DNA of 64,000 nt from Ampullaceana balthica. Taxonomy: Eukaryota; Mollusca; Gastropoda; Lymnaeidae. Of the stretch, positions 33,526 through 44,039 are shown one piece after another; the first letter of the stretch is position 1, and each line of letters begins with the position of its first letter. The notes under the pieces are model-generated. The model was not told where the DNA came from. It ran no database searches and saw nothing but the letters and a program-made list of their open reading frames with translations. The stretch covers positions 1,068,598 through 1,132,597 of the forward strand of contig CALYLW010000212.1 in the NCBI GenBank assembly GCA_944989445.1. The letters run 5' to 3'. Both the position numbers and the translations under genes were made by a program.

Positions 33526-33868
33526 TGAAATCTGTGTGGCACAATAATAAGAACTAGTCACAATGTCTAGACCTTCTCCGAAAAGGAAAGACTAACCCAA
33601 TAATATCGTCACAGCGTGGCACCTTTTCCCTACCCCGTACATGTCAACACACCAGAAGCGATTAATGTGCCGCTAACCGGGCATTATTCTTTACCACATC
33701 GGGCTTTGGCCAAGGATACCCAGCCACTTCGCGAATTGGCTGGCCAAAGCCCGAATTACAATTGTTAGTTATAAGTACTTCGGGCTTGGCCAAACACGTC
33801 TGCCACTTCGTGAATTGGCCGGCCATTTCGCGAAGTGGCCGGAGTTCGGGATTTGGCCGTAACATATA

Positions 33869-34428
33869 CAAAATAAAGTGTAAGGATGTCAATTCAAGTT
33901 CAATCGGCTAAATACTATTTCCATTTACGGCATATCGCTCAACGTGTGATTAAAACTTTGTTATTTGATCGAATAATAACTCTTGAAATGTTGTCGAAAT
34001 GAAACTTAACTGATACGGTATTGTCTTAACACAAATACTCAAACACACACACACAGTCAAAACAGCGAAACTGGATTTTTATGACCCAGGAATGTATAAA
34101 ACTTAAGATTTTTTTATTTTTTAATATTTTTTTTTAATTTACTTTTTATTATAAAATATCTTTCTATACCACTTATACAAGAAAGAAAATAAGTTATTTA
34201 AAAATTTAAAAAAAAATTTAATTTAAAAACAATAATTAAAAAAAACAGAACTAAGAACACTCGAAAATGTATAACATTTTAAAACAAGGCTATTTAAAAT
34301 ATTAAATGATATATATATATTTCTGAGACCATTTTAAAAAAATCTATTTTCACCAATTAATAAAACAAAATTATCAATTAGATGTCTACATTTTCTTTAT
34401 CAAAATACTGTATCATTTTATGCTCACA
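33869..34428. other. AT-rich spacer, nothing recognised
   Basis: A/T-homopolymer-rich DNA up to the Helitron 3 terminus, with no features supported. Confidence 0.6.
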
Positions 34429-34571
34429 CTAGCCGGGTTACCCGGCGTCGCACGATTAAAATAATAGTCAACAGATTTTTAAAAAAAATATTTCAATTCA
34501 TGCATTGAAAAACAATTTAAAAAATAAATTGAAATGTAATTAAAAATAAGTACATGTAATTTATATATTGC

Positions 34572-35018
34572 TTATATTAAGGCTTGTCGATAGACTATAT
34601 TTTTGGTTTTTCCGTCTGGTGCAAAAATGAAAAGATTTGTTGGTGACCCAACTCTAGAACATGCCACATATAGCTGTCCGTGGGCAAAGCATGCTTCCTC
34701 AAGTACAATGCCTGCCACTTTTAAAGACTGTCCCTGTGCCTTGTTGATAGACATGGCAAATGCAAGCCTGATTGGAAACTGGAGGCGCTTGAAATCAAAA
34801 GGCATATCTGTTGGTATGAGTGGAATTCTTGGGATGAAGACATCTTCTCCTTTGGCGCAGCCTGTCAAAATTGTGGCTTCTATTACATGAGGTAAGAGAT
34901 GCTTGATGCTCAATCGTGTTCCATTGCATAGTTTAGGGGGATCCAAATTTCTCAGAAGTATGATAGGAGCTCCGATTTTAAGTTCCAAGTTATGTGATGG
35001 CATGCCAGGAGGATCTAA
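34572..35018 (-). CDS. Helitron helicase C-terminal segment
   Basis: Same frame again after TAA 35019-35021. It has the [20 protein letters not shown] block, then [15 protein letters not shown] (motif V) and [13 protein letters not shown] (motif VI), the C-terminal helicase motifs of Pif1-like proteins. It ends 143 bp before the Helitron 3' terminus, a usual distance. On its own, starting at the ATG at 35003, it would lack Walker A and be inactive. Confidence 0.9.
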   Translation of the reverse strand, partial: LDPPGMPSHNLELKIGAPIILLRNLDPPKLCNGTRLSIKHLLPHVIEATILTGCAKGEDVFIPRIPLIPTDMPFDFKRLQFPIRLAFAMSINKAQGQSLKVAGIVLEEACFAHGQLYVACSRVGSPTNLFIFAPDGKTKNIVYRQALI

Positions 35019-36689
35019 TTAATTCAAAAATTCTGTTGGATAGTAAACAGCTTGGGCCGGATCTGTAACCGTATCAATAGATTTGTAGTTTTTTGAAATG
35101 CCTGGTAGAAAATTTTGAATTTGAGAATTGATGCTGTTGACACTTGAATTCTTTGGAGCAAGAATGGCCCTTTCGCACAACCACTCAGGATTTTTAAACT
35201 GGTCTTGGATGTTTGGAAAAACGGCAAGTTTCAACTCTTCAAGTGACTTTGCTACAGTGCAAAAATTTGATGGGAAAGAAACTGTTCCTGATGCTGGGTC
35301 TACCTGCCACTTTCCATCGCCAAGTTGAAGCAATTGATGTGAGAAGTAGCCTGCTGCATTATCTCCATGTAAATGGACTCTCATGTTGGTGGTCAAAGTC
35401 ATTTTCTTGACCTGTTTCCACAGAGTTGAAGCTTTGAGGAAGGCATTCAACTCATCGCTTGGTGTTGACCTTGGAATGACAGGCAAAGTCTGTCTAAAAT
35501 CTCCAGCTAACACCACAACTGTTCCTCCCATTAGTTTTGTGTTTCCTTTTAAATCCTGAAGAGTGTTGTTCAAGGCTTCAAGAGCTCGCTTGTGTGACAT
35601 TGTACACTCATCCCAGACAATGAGAGAACACTGTTCTAGTACCTTGGCCTTTCCTGATCCTTTTGATATGTTGCAGGTTACATTCTCAGAATGGTTCATG
35701 TTCAAAGGTAACTTGAAGGCAGAATGAGCTGTTCTACCCCCGGCAAGCAATGTTGATGCTATGCCAGAAGAAGCAACGGCTAGAGCAATACCTTTATCTC
35801 GTCTGATTGTAGCCAAGAGCAAATTGATCACAAATGTTTTACCTGTACCTCCTGGAGCATCAAGGAATATGATTCCACCTTTTTTTGAGGTAACCAGTTC
35901 TAAGATGTGAATGTAGGCAGCTCTTTGATCCTCAACTAAACGTGGTTGATTTTCTGAGACATAGGTCATCAATTCATTTGTGTTATAATTTTGTTCTCGT
36001 AGAATTTCACTATTCTGAAGATTGTTTTCATTTCTTTGAGGCGTTGGTAACCCAAACTGGTCAAGGTTCCTTCCTGACATTGATACACACAAATCCTCCA
36101 ACAACATAAGACACCTTTTGTAAATCTCATTAGAGAACTCAATTAGCAGTGTTTGATTCTCTCTCTTGGTTTGCAACATAATGTCCTCACTCAAATATGT
36201 TTTAAATGTATCCCAGAGAGCAAGTGGATTAGAAACAGAGCATGTTGTCAGCAAAATTGAAAACAGATGTCTCAAACGGGTAGGTGATTGAGATGTACAT
36301 GCCTCCTCCATGGTCAAGACCCAATGGTGATCGTTTTCTAGTAGCCCTTGCATTTGGCAAGCTTCCCTAAATGTAGCACACACATGACCATCAACAGTTT
36401 TTAAGTCAGTGTAGGATGTTGGTCCTCTAACAACATGAAGTAGCATCCTCAAAACGAAGCATTCTGCATTAGATGGGTGAACGGTGTACACACTTCCCAA
36501 TGCATCTGGAGATTTTATCCCTGGATGATATTCAACATCTGCTCCTTGTTTTCGGCGTTTAAATATTTTTTGAGAAGCATTCCAAGTATAGTACCTTGGA
36601 ACAACACAATAGAGAATGGTTTTTGCAAAGTCGTCTTGTTGGCACAGTTGAAAAAAAGCTGTCAAAGTTGTTCTTGGTGGCTCCAGAAT
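35019..36689 (-). CDS. Helitron Pif1-like helicase segment
   Basis: Continues in the same frame as the Rep segment after the TAA at 36690-36692 and runs to a second TAA at 35019-35021. From a TTG codon at 36665 it encodes 548 residues. Early text VYTVHPSNAECF and GPTSYTDLKT is the linker region known in Helitrons. The SF1B Pif1-type helicase follows: Walker A APGGTGKT (about 270-277), Walker B VWDE (D352, E353) and motif III GDFRQTLPVI (388-397). Helicase unwinds donor DNA during transposition. There is no ATG suitable as an independent start near the front, so it is a segment of a fusion protein. All motifs look intact. Confidence 0.9.
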   Translation of the reverse strand: MLEPPRTTLTAFFQLCQQDDFAKTILYCVVPRYYTWNASQKIFKRRKQGADVEYHPGIKSPDALGSVYTVHPSNAECFVLRMLLHVVRGPTSYTDLKTVDGHVCATFREACQMQGLLENDHHWVLTMEEACTSQSPTRLRHLFSILLTTCSVSNPLALWDTFKTYLSEDIMLQTKRENQTLLIEFSNEIYKRCLMLLEDLCVSMSGRNLDQFGLPTPQRNENNLQNSEILREQNYNTNELMTYVSENQPRLVEDQRAAYIHILELVTSKKGGIIFLDAPGGTGKTFVINLLLATIRRDKGIALAVASSGIASTLLAGGRTAHSAFKLPLNMNHSENVTCNISKGSGKAKVLEQCSLIVWDECTMSHKRALEALNNTLQDLKGNTKLMGGTVVVLAGDFRQTLPVIPRSTPSDELNAFLKASTLWKQVKKMTLTTNMRVHLHGDNAAGYFSHQLLQLGDGKWQVDPASGTVSFPSNFCTVAKSLEELKLAVFPNIQDQFKNPEWLCERAILAPKNSSVNSINSQIQNFLPGISKNYKSIDTVTDPAQAVYYPTEFLN

Positions 36690-39410
36690 TTAATGATATA
36701 TATTTTCTTGGTTGAAGTATACTCTTTGCCCATTTTCAAGATGAACACTCAAGTGAACAACTGTTGGATACCATTCATGAATTTGGAAATTCAAAATTCT
36801 CCAGACTGCTTCATTACTGCTGATGTAACGACCCATTAGAAATTTTTGCACCTCATCTGGATTCTCTTGGTTTCCTTCAAGACCAAAAACGGCCTGGTCA
36901 CTTCCTTTATTGACGTACTTGCAGATGTATTTGATGGCCTTGACAGATTGGCAAGATTCGACATTTATGTGAGCTTGAAACATTTTTGTCAAAATTGGAG
37001 TGTAGGGAACCACCCATCTGTTGTCCATTTCTATTTCTTGATATGTTGAACCAACCTTCATTTTGATTTTTGCAGTAAAACCACCATCTCCTGGTTTACG
37101 GCGTCTGTACACAGGATAGCCATCTTCACCAGTTTTAGTTTCTTGTATCAAATTCCTTGGATATTTTTTTGAGCATTTCCCATCAACCATGCAAGCAGAG
37201 TTTCTGTTCAAGTTTCCACAGGGTCCATGCAGCATATTTTTCACAACAATTTCAAACAAAAAATTATCTTGTGTAGAGTTTGGTATTTCTGCTGAGATTA
37301 CATTGTCAATTTGATTAGGTCGTAATTTTTTCATCAGCCAGATTAGGATGTGTGCATGGGGTAAGCCTCTCTTCTGCCATTCAATTGAGTACATCCAGCA
37401 TCTCGTTTCACCATAGACATGACTTTTTGTAATGACTCCCATTAATTTTGATAGTTTTCGTTTGAAGACTCTAGCAACCAAATCATGTCGATCCACTGCT
37501 GATTGGCCAGGTAAAAGATGAGCCTGAATTTCTTGCCATAGTGGATTGCATGTAAAGGTGATAAACAAATCTGGCCTTCCATAATTTCTGACATAAGTCA
37601 TAGCATCTTGAGTGTACTCATGCATGTGTCTTGGACTTCCTGTAAATGTTGCTGGCAAGATAACCATTTTCCCCAGATCATTTGGATTGGCATCATTTGC
37701 AATGGCATCTCTGAGGTGAATGTAGTCTTCAACTCTCAGCTTCTTTTGATTTAGACGGATGTAGAGCAAGCGTTCACTTTCAATTTTCGCGTACATATCT
37801 ACGATGAATTGATGGAACAGCTGTCTAAATTTCAAGAGATGGTTATCTTCACCACTGCGAATCATGATTCGATATGCATAAAAGTCCATTGCTGTAACCT
37901 TTTTACCCAAAACATTGTTTCCCGTGTCTGGGTTTGTCTGAGGAATGCCAAAGGAGTACCCATCTTCACCTTGCCAAAACATTAGGGGATATTGCAGAGC
38001 ATCATAAGAGCGATGAGTTTCTGCAACTCTTTGGAGAAGGTTGTTTCGCTTTTGAAGGACAATGTCACGTCTGTCAAATTCATTTCCTACCATGACAATG
38101 GCCACTTCATCAAATGTTGGTACATTGAACCGCCTTTGGTGTTCATGTCTTGGTGCTTTGTCAGCTCGTATCACAACTTTGTATTCATCAGTTGGCATTC
38201 TTTCTAGAGCTGTCTTGAAAATTTGAAGGTAGGCATTGTTTGCATGTAGGAGTTCTTGCAACTCCAAAACAACATTTTGTTGCAAGTCTGGAAAGTTTGC
38301 ACATCTTTGTTGGACTTCTCTAGCTTGGTCTCCCATGAAATAGATCTGCAGAAACTGTGGTTCGCCTTCAGCTGGCAGCAGAGATCCAGCCCTGTGATAA
38401 ATTTGGCCTTGAACTTTAAATGTTGGCATGAATCCTTGTTCACGAATTTCTTTGCTGGCACCAAAAGATGTCATTTGAAAGCATGAGTTGTATTTTCTGA
38501 TGTTGGCTAGGAAGCGTTTAGACGTTTGAGATACACCTTGAAGCAAATGATCAAGTGGCTCAGGTGGATGTTGCAGAGTCTCTAGTTTAACTTTGCCATT
38601 TGAACAGCACATTCCAGGGTGCTCATCTTTCCATTTAAATGCACTGCAATGCTTGCAGATCAAGTTCATCTCACCAATGTTGACCTTTTCATGTTGATGG
38701 TATGGAATATCTGGGTCATATTGATGAGCAGCACCTTTTAGGTCTTGCTGCATTTCATTTCTTCTTCTGTTTAAATTTCCATTTCTCTGGTCTGCAAGTC
38801 TTATTTGGGTTTGTTTTTTTGTTTCATTTGCTCTTCTCATTGAAGATCTGACTCTTTTTTCATCAAGTCTTGCCTGTGCTTGTTTATTGGTTTCATTAGC
38901 TCTTCTGATTGAAACTCTTTCTCTCTCATCATCAAGTCTTGCCTGTGTTTGTTCACTGGTTTCATTAGCTCTTCTGATTGAAACTCTTTCTCTCTCATCA
39001 TCAAGTCTTGCCTGTGTTTGTTCACTGGTTTCATTAGCTCTTCTGATTGAAACTCCTTCTCTCTCATCATCAAGTCTTGCCTGTGTTTGTTCACTGGTTT
39101 CATTAGCTCTTCTGATTGAAACTCTTTCTCTCTTATCATCAAGTCTTGTCTGTGTTTGTTCACTGGTTTCATTAGCTCTTCTTATGGAACCTCTTTCTCT
39201 CTCATCATCAAGTCTTGCCTGTGTTTGTTCACTGGTTTCATTAGCTCTTCTGATTGAAACTCTTTCTCTCTCAACAGCAAGTCTTGCCTGTGTTTGTTCA
39301 TTCGTTTCATTTTCTCTATGTAAGGCTTGCTTCTTTGCCGTTTTAGAAACACGACCTAATTGAGTTTTTCTTTTTGGGGGCATGATTTCTCTGAAGAAAG
39401 ATTGGAACAT
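36690..39410 (-). CDS. Helitron Rep (HUH, two-tyrosine) N-terminal part
   Basis: A 906-residue frame. Residues about 33-215 are eight imperfect 23-residue repeats (ANETSEQTQARLDDERER-type), strongly charged and probably coiled-coil. At about 255-275 lies a CxxC..CC cluster (ICKHCSAF..GMCCSNGK). The Helitron_like_N domain follows (PTFKVQGQIYH, GDRRDIVL-like, FHQFIVDMYAKIE, PRHMHEYTQDAMTYVR). The HUH motif GLPHAHILIW is at 682-691 (H685, H687) and the catalytic tyrosine motif YICKYVNKG at 828-836 (Y828, Y832). Rep nicks and joins single strands during rolling-circle transposition in the nucleus. The frame closes with TAA at 36690-36692 and then continues in the same frame, so this is the front of a larger RepHel protein. 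An alternative start is MPPKRKTQ at residue 10. Confidence 0.9.
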   Translation of the reverse strand: MFQSFFREIMPPKRKTQLGRVSKTAKKQALHRENETNEQTQARLAVERERVSIRRANETSEQTQARLDDERERGSIRRANETSEQTQTRLDDKRERVSIRRANETSEQTQARLDDEREGVSIRRANETSEQTQARLDDERERVSIRRANETSEQTQARLDDERERVSIRRANETNKQAQARLDEKRVRSSMRRANETKKQTQIRLADQRNGNLNRRRNEMQQDLKGAAHQYDPDIPYHQHEKVNIGEMNLICKHCSAFKWKDEHPGMCCSNGKVKLETLQHPPEPLDHLLQGVSQTSKRFLANIRKYNSCFQMTSFGASKEIREQGFMPTFKVQGQIYHRAGSLLPAEGEPQFLQIYFMGDQAREVQQRCANFPDLQQNVVLELQELLHANNAYLQIFKTALERMPTDEYKVVIRADKAPRHEHQRRFNVPTFDEVAIVMVGNEFDRRDIVLQKRNNLLQRVAETHRSYDALQYPLMFWQGEDGYSFGIPQTNPDTGNNVLGKKVTAMDFYAYRIMIRSGEDNHLLKFRQLFHQFIVDMYAKIESERLLYIRLNQKKLRVEDYIHLRDAIANDANPNDLGKMVILPATFTGSPRHMHEYTQDAMTYVRNYGRPDLFITFTCNPLWQEIQAHLLPGQSAVDRHDLVARVFKRKLSKLMGVITKSHVYGETRCWMYSIEWQKRGLPHAHILIWLMKKLRPNQIDNVISAEIPNSTQDNFLFEIVVKNMLHGPCGNLNRNSACMVDGKCSKKYPRNLIQETKTGEDGYPVYRRRKPGDGGFTAKIKMKVGSTYQEIEMDNRWVVPYTPILTKMFQAHINVESCQSVKAIKYICKYVNKGSDQAVFGLEGNQENPDEVQKFLMGRYISSNEAVWRILNFQIHEWYPTVVHLSVHLENGQRVYFNQENIYH

Positions 39411-40250
39411 AATAGCTTATATATTGTTTTAGTGTACAACTGCTTTTAAGTATTTCCCTTTGTTAAAACTTTCTTCTTAAATACCATACTGAAGGTTCCC
39501 CCCCCCCTTTTAGCATCAATAAACTTATAAGTAACTTAGATAAATAAGTAACTTATAAGTAAATTATTAAATTAGTTTAAATTTTGCTACCCCATGACTA
39601 TTTGTTTAATTCGGACACATCAATTGTGTTTAGACATTTGTAAAACAGGTGAAGTGTTAATTTAAGTTTTGGATATATAATTTGTTTAGTGATATTTTGT
39701 ATTGATTATAAGATCCAAAAAAAAATATTCAGAAGAGATTTATTTAATTTAACCTTCACAAGATCAATAAATATATGTATTTAATTCATCCTTCTTAACA
39801 TCAATGAACAGATGAATTTAATTTATTCCATTAGCACCACTAAATGGCTGAAAGGTATTAGATAAGCTAATATATAAACTTGTTTACTACTTCAAGTTTG
39901 GTTAGGTAGGGTTAGTTATAGTAAAATCTTAAAAAACACATTCTAAAGAGATTAATTTCATTTGTTCTTCTTAAGAATGTCAAGTTCTAATGATTTTTAT
40001 GACTCACAAGGCTTCAACTCAATAAGTAAAAACACCATCAGAAGAATCAATATTTTAATTGAACAAAGAAATCCTTCAAGGCAAAATAATAACAACACTG
40101 TGCGTGCTCTCCGCTACAAAATCGTCCCTCTAGCATATCTCTCTATTGACGTCATCCCACACCAAACTACGTCACACCAAGCATGTGTCAAAATAGTGCG
40201 CACTGTGCAACAGTCAAACATTGACATTCCCAAAGCGGGAAAACCCCATC
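39411..40250 (-). promoter_or_regulatory. Helitron 3 upstream region with CRE-like palindrome
   Basis: Non-coding DNA upstream of the Rep start. It contains a perfect TGACGTCA (40147-40154) and a nearby TACGTCA (about 40170), the core of cAMP-response elements, so it may serve as the Rep promoter; this is inference. A short + strand frame at 39962-40309 has no recognisable domain. Confidence 0.35.
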
Positions 40251-40251
40251 T

Positions 40252-40690
40252 AATATATAAAGATGAAAGTTTGTTTGTTTGTTTCTTTTGTTTGTTTTGT
40301 TACTCATAGAATGCCACACCGTTGGACCTAGGTGCTGAAATTTTGCATGGGACCCTCATTTGACCCGGGACAGGTCATAGGCTATGTAGTTTTTTTCTTA
40401 TATAAAAAACTGACTCATCACTAATTGAATTCTCCAACTTCGCGTGTAGGTAGAAGCATGAAACTTTGGGAAGTTGTTGAGTAGCCTCTCACGACGATCA
40501 TTTGCGTAAAAAAGTTGCAATTCAGTCATGGGGGCCGGGGGCACAAAGACGTTTTTTTCATTATATGGGCTATATGAAAATTGATATTTAAATATTTTTT
40601 TTGCTCGTTACCACCACGGAAGTGTACTTAACAACCACCCAGAGTTTTATGCTTCTAACTACACGGAATTAGTGATCTTTAGGTTCACTT
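40252..40690 (+). mobile_element. Helitron-type 5' end with satellite units
   Basis: A|TCTAATATATAAAGATG with a (GTTT)n tract, then GCTGAAATTTTGCATGGGAC. About 150 bp recur in inverse orientation at 42478-42657. It is followed by about two units of the 165-bp satellite type (GTAGAAGCATGAAACTTTGG at 40449) and one in the opposite orientation (near 40650). The 3' end was not located. Confidence 0.5.
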
Positions 40691-42477
40691 GTGTTAAGTT
40701 TAATGACTTTCTTAATAAGTTCGTTAGCTAAAGTTTAAATAGTTAATTTTTTTAGCTTATGTAAACATAAAATTATGTAAACATGAAATGACAACATAGG
40801 TCCTAGGCCTTTATATGCATGTCAAGATCATTGATTCTTAACTTTAATAAGTAAGTTTATAGTAATGAGCAAGTTTTATTATGTTGTTGAAAATATTCAA
40901 ATAGTTATTTGTTAAGTATGTATGTGTATGCAACGATTTACTTTCTTCTTATTTTTTTGTATTTCTCTTGATTAACTTCATTTAGTGCCCTCCCCTTTTC
41001 TATACTAATAAAAGCCTAAGCCCCCTCTCACTAATGGTCCAACTTCCCATTTGACTAAAAGTCTGTAAAATTTACGAATCATACTAAAAACAATTAAGCA
41101 CGACTCAACTCTGAACTAAAAGTAATGAGTAAAAATCACCCTTTATCTAATTTCCAGCAACAAAAACAGGAATTTTTTTTTACAAAATATAATGTCTTAT
41201 CTGAAAACGGGAATCAAAAAAGAATTGAATCCCCTGGTGAAACAGCAACATATAAGATTTTGGAATCCATCGCTAAATGGACCGTTTTGTAGAAAGGGAC
41301 AAAAGTGAAAAAATTATAGTCAATTTTTAGTCAAATAAAGTTAATGTAAAGGCGTATGCTTAAAATGAAGTCTTATAATGCAGTACTGCTCCAAAAATAA
41401 ATTTTATACTTGTTTATAGTCTTTTTTAATTAGTGTTTTAATATGGTAATGATATATAATGCTTTTTTATATTTGTCTCTATGTTATACGATTTAAATTT
41501 ACGGCTTTTATGTAATAGGTATAATTTTAAAAAAGAATTCAAGTATATTTTTGACCATGTTTCCCGATGGGACGTCATAGTTTGTAAATTATATTTCAAA
41601 CACCAGATTTAGTTTCTGAAAAATAAATAAATTATTTACGAAATAGGAAAAAAAGATGCTATGTTTGACTAAACATCTATTTTTAAAATGGCTTTTGTTA
41701 TTCCGCAACAGCGTAATGACCATGGCATATTCAATTCGCTACCCAACTTAATTAATTGCTTATAGGTTCACTTGTATTGAGTTTAATATGCTTATGTTTA
41801 TAAGTCCGGTAGAAAGGTTTAAATTGTAAATTTATAAAGCTTATGTAATAAAAAAAACAAAGCATTTGGCCGTAGGCTTTTATATGCATGTAATAATCAT
41901 TGATGATTAACTTTAATAATTAAATTTAAGGGATTGAGCAAGTAAAATAAGCAAGAAAAATTAATATAGAACACGCAACAAATTTTAAGAAAAACAAACG
42001 TATAGTTCCTCTAAATTACGATTAAGCTTTTTTGACTTGGGCAATTTCTTTCCACATAAAATACCCTCACATAATTAGTATTTGTTTAAATTAAAATTTG
42101 AGTCATTAGAAACAACATAATAAAACTCTTAATTTAAAAATAAATACCATACATCGTGTGACAAATGTAATGAAATAGTGTTAACAGATCTATACTATCA
42201 AGAAAGTATTTGTATAAAAGGCCACTGTTTTGTACCGCAAGGCCAAAACAAATATGAATGTTATTATAATAAAATTACACTGCTCACTTTTAGATGCGTG
42301 CACGAAAAGGTGCGCACCGTAATTTGACAATAAAAGATTTTTGAAAGCGCACAGCTAAAAATAAAGTATTGTAAAAAATAACGCACCAAAATGAACTCGT
42401 TTTGAATGCCCGCATGAAGCTGTTCAATATCGAAATGAGAATTTATTTTGTCTTTATTTGGCTCTACATTTTCTGAT
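40691..42477. other. AT-rich repeat-derived DNA, no gene
   Basis: A further element start TCTATACTAATAAAAGCCTA is near 40999. GACGTCATAGTTTG (41571-41584) matches the 5' region of Helitron 1. Otherwise AT-rich with no frame of interest. Confidence 0.45.
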
Positions 42478-42657
42478 TATGGGCCCCCTTACCCTAGGGG
42501 TGGTCACCTGGGGTTGAAACATAGCCTACGACCTGTCTAGGGTCGAATGAGAGCCCCATGCAAAATTTCAGCATCCTGGGTCCAACGGTGTGGATTTCCA
42601 TTGGTAACAAACAAACACACAAACAAACAAACACACAAACTTTCATCTTTATATATT
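42478..42657 (-). mobile_element. Helitron-type 5' end, minus strand
   Basis: Reverse-complemented, it reads TCTAATATATAAAGATGAAA after an A. A GTTTGTTTGTTTG tract, CACACCGTTGGACC and GCTGAAATTTTGCATGGGGC follow, similar to 40252-40400. It could be the 5' end of Helitron 3. Confidence 0.5.
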
Positions 42658-43376
42658 AGATTATGCAAAACATTTCCAATACAGTTTGCTGTAGCTAACT
42701 AGTAACTTAAATTGTATTCCATAGTTAACTCATTTCTTACTCATGGAGTTATGCTAACATGTATACTCGAATAAAAACACACATTTATGCAGTGAACTTT
42801 TATTATATGTTTATTGTTTATTGACTTATTGATTTTACGGCGGCATAAAATTTAAATTCTTTACTTTGCATATTAAATATACGTTAAATTAGCTGAACTC
42901 TAACATTCACTAAGTTTCTTTGACATCTTTTTAGATTAATTAATCACAGGCACAAATTCCATAAAAGTTATTATCGTAACACATCCATTCAATGTTTCTC
43001 TCAGAATTTTCGTAAGTTTAAACGTATGTATATAATATATAAATATATATATTTTTAAAATCCCTACAAGCCTAAGCTTGAATCTCTAAACCCTACGTAG
43101 TTGGTGTACATGTCTCCTATTCCCTAAGACCACACAAAATGTCGTTGCATAAACATAATGATGTGAGTTGTTACATGAAGTAATCTTGGCTTTTAAAACT
43201 TATATTGTCATTGATGCCAAAATTTTTTGTTTTGTTTAAATAACAATTCTGAACAATTCAGCAGTTGGCAGATGGTGCTTGTAATTTCATTGAAATTCTC
43301 CAATAATAATAACCTAAAGAAACAAACACTAATAATTTAACTCGTACCGTCTCCAAAATTTCAAGGCGATCCTCGT
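42658..43376. other. no gene recognised
   Basis: AT-rich intergenic DNA; nothing supported. Confidence 0.6.
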
Positions 43377-43430
43377 GTGTGTATGCGTGTGAGTGTGTGT
43401 GTGTGGGGGGGGTGTATGTGTGTGTGTCTT
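43377..43430. repeat. (GT)n microsatellite
   Basis: TG-rich tract with a G8 run near 43405. Confidence 0.9.
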
Positions 43431-44039
43431 TTCAATATGATTTCTAGTTAACTTCCTTTCTGTAAAATAAATTTTATAGACGTAACGATGACATACAAGG
43501 ATTTTTTTGTTCAAATAGTCTAAACTCTAAAGGAAGACAAATTATACAGTTTCATTTAAAATACACTTTAATTAGTTGCATGCAGAAAGCTACTGCAGAG
43601 TTCCAGGTTATGTTATTATTTATCAATAAATTTTGATTAAAAAACTGACAAAACTTTTTTTCACTGTTACAAGTTTGATCGTATTCAGCGTATTACGTTA
43701 TTCTTTATTGAAATTAAGAATATAATTGACGTTTTGTTTTAAATTTTAAAAAAACAACATTTAAATACTGTTTCATAATTTAATTTAATTTTTACCATCT
43801 TAAAAATTATATTTAAACTTTAGCTGTTAAGGTATACGGTGACAATTAATAAACTGATACTATTTCGGCTTTTAAAAATAATTTCCTTTTTTCCCCCTGA
43901 GAGTACGTGTAATACAGTAGCATGCAAGATATTATATATTTACGCTCAGTTATCGCTGATACCTAACGCTGAGGGAAATCACTCTGCTTTTTTTAATTTT
44001 TGCGTTGTAAGCAGTGCTGATTGACTCAAATAGTTATTT
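43431..44039. other. no gene recognised
   Basis: AT-rich; short frames only. Confidence 0.6.

Larger units (their letters stand above)
32408..33868. mobile_element. foldback element 2 with minisatellite TIRs
   Basis: The terminal inverted repeats start TATATGTTACGGCCAAA at both ends and extend for about 150 bp. They are built from short alternating units like GGCCAAAGCCCGAA and CCACTTCGCGAA, which are themselves nearly palindromic (CGAAATTCGGGCTTTGG). No transposase. The interior carries a piece of foldback 1 (32660-33120) and a small hAT-like MITE (33367-33525). TA-rich flanks hide the target duplication. Confidence 0.8.
34429..39410 (-). mobile_element. Helitron 3, nearly intact RepHel element
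   Basis: On the - strand the 3' end is a GCCGGGT-A-ACCCGGC hairpin (34432-34446) that runs directly into CTAG (3' base at 34429), followed by T. There is no spacer between hairpin and CTAG, unlike Helitrons 1 and 2. The coding region (34572-39410) carries Rep and helicase in one frame with two stops. The 5' end lies beyond 39410. The nearest suitably oriented A|TCTAATATATAAAG terminus is at 42657, which would give 8.2 kb, but another Helitron-type end at 40252 intervenes. The stated right limit is only the start of the coding region. Confidence 0.85.

Noticed and set aside
38887..39363. 158-codon serine/leucine-rich + strand frame
   Set aside because: Antisense shadow of the 23-residue repeats in the Helitron Rep gene.
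42695..42706. Helitron 3' end at a CTAG|T after an ACAG/CTGT stem
   Set aside because: The stem is only four base pairs and no second copy supports a boundary.
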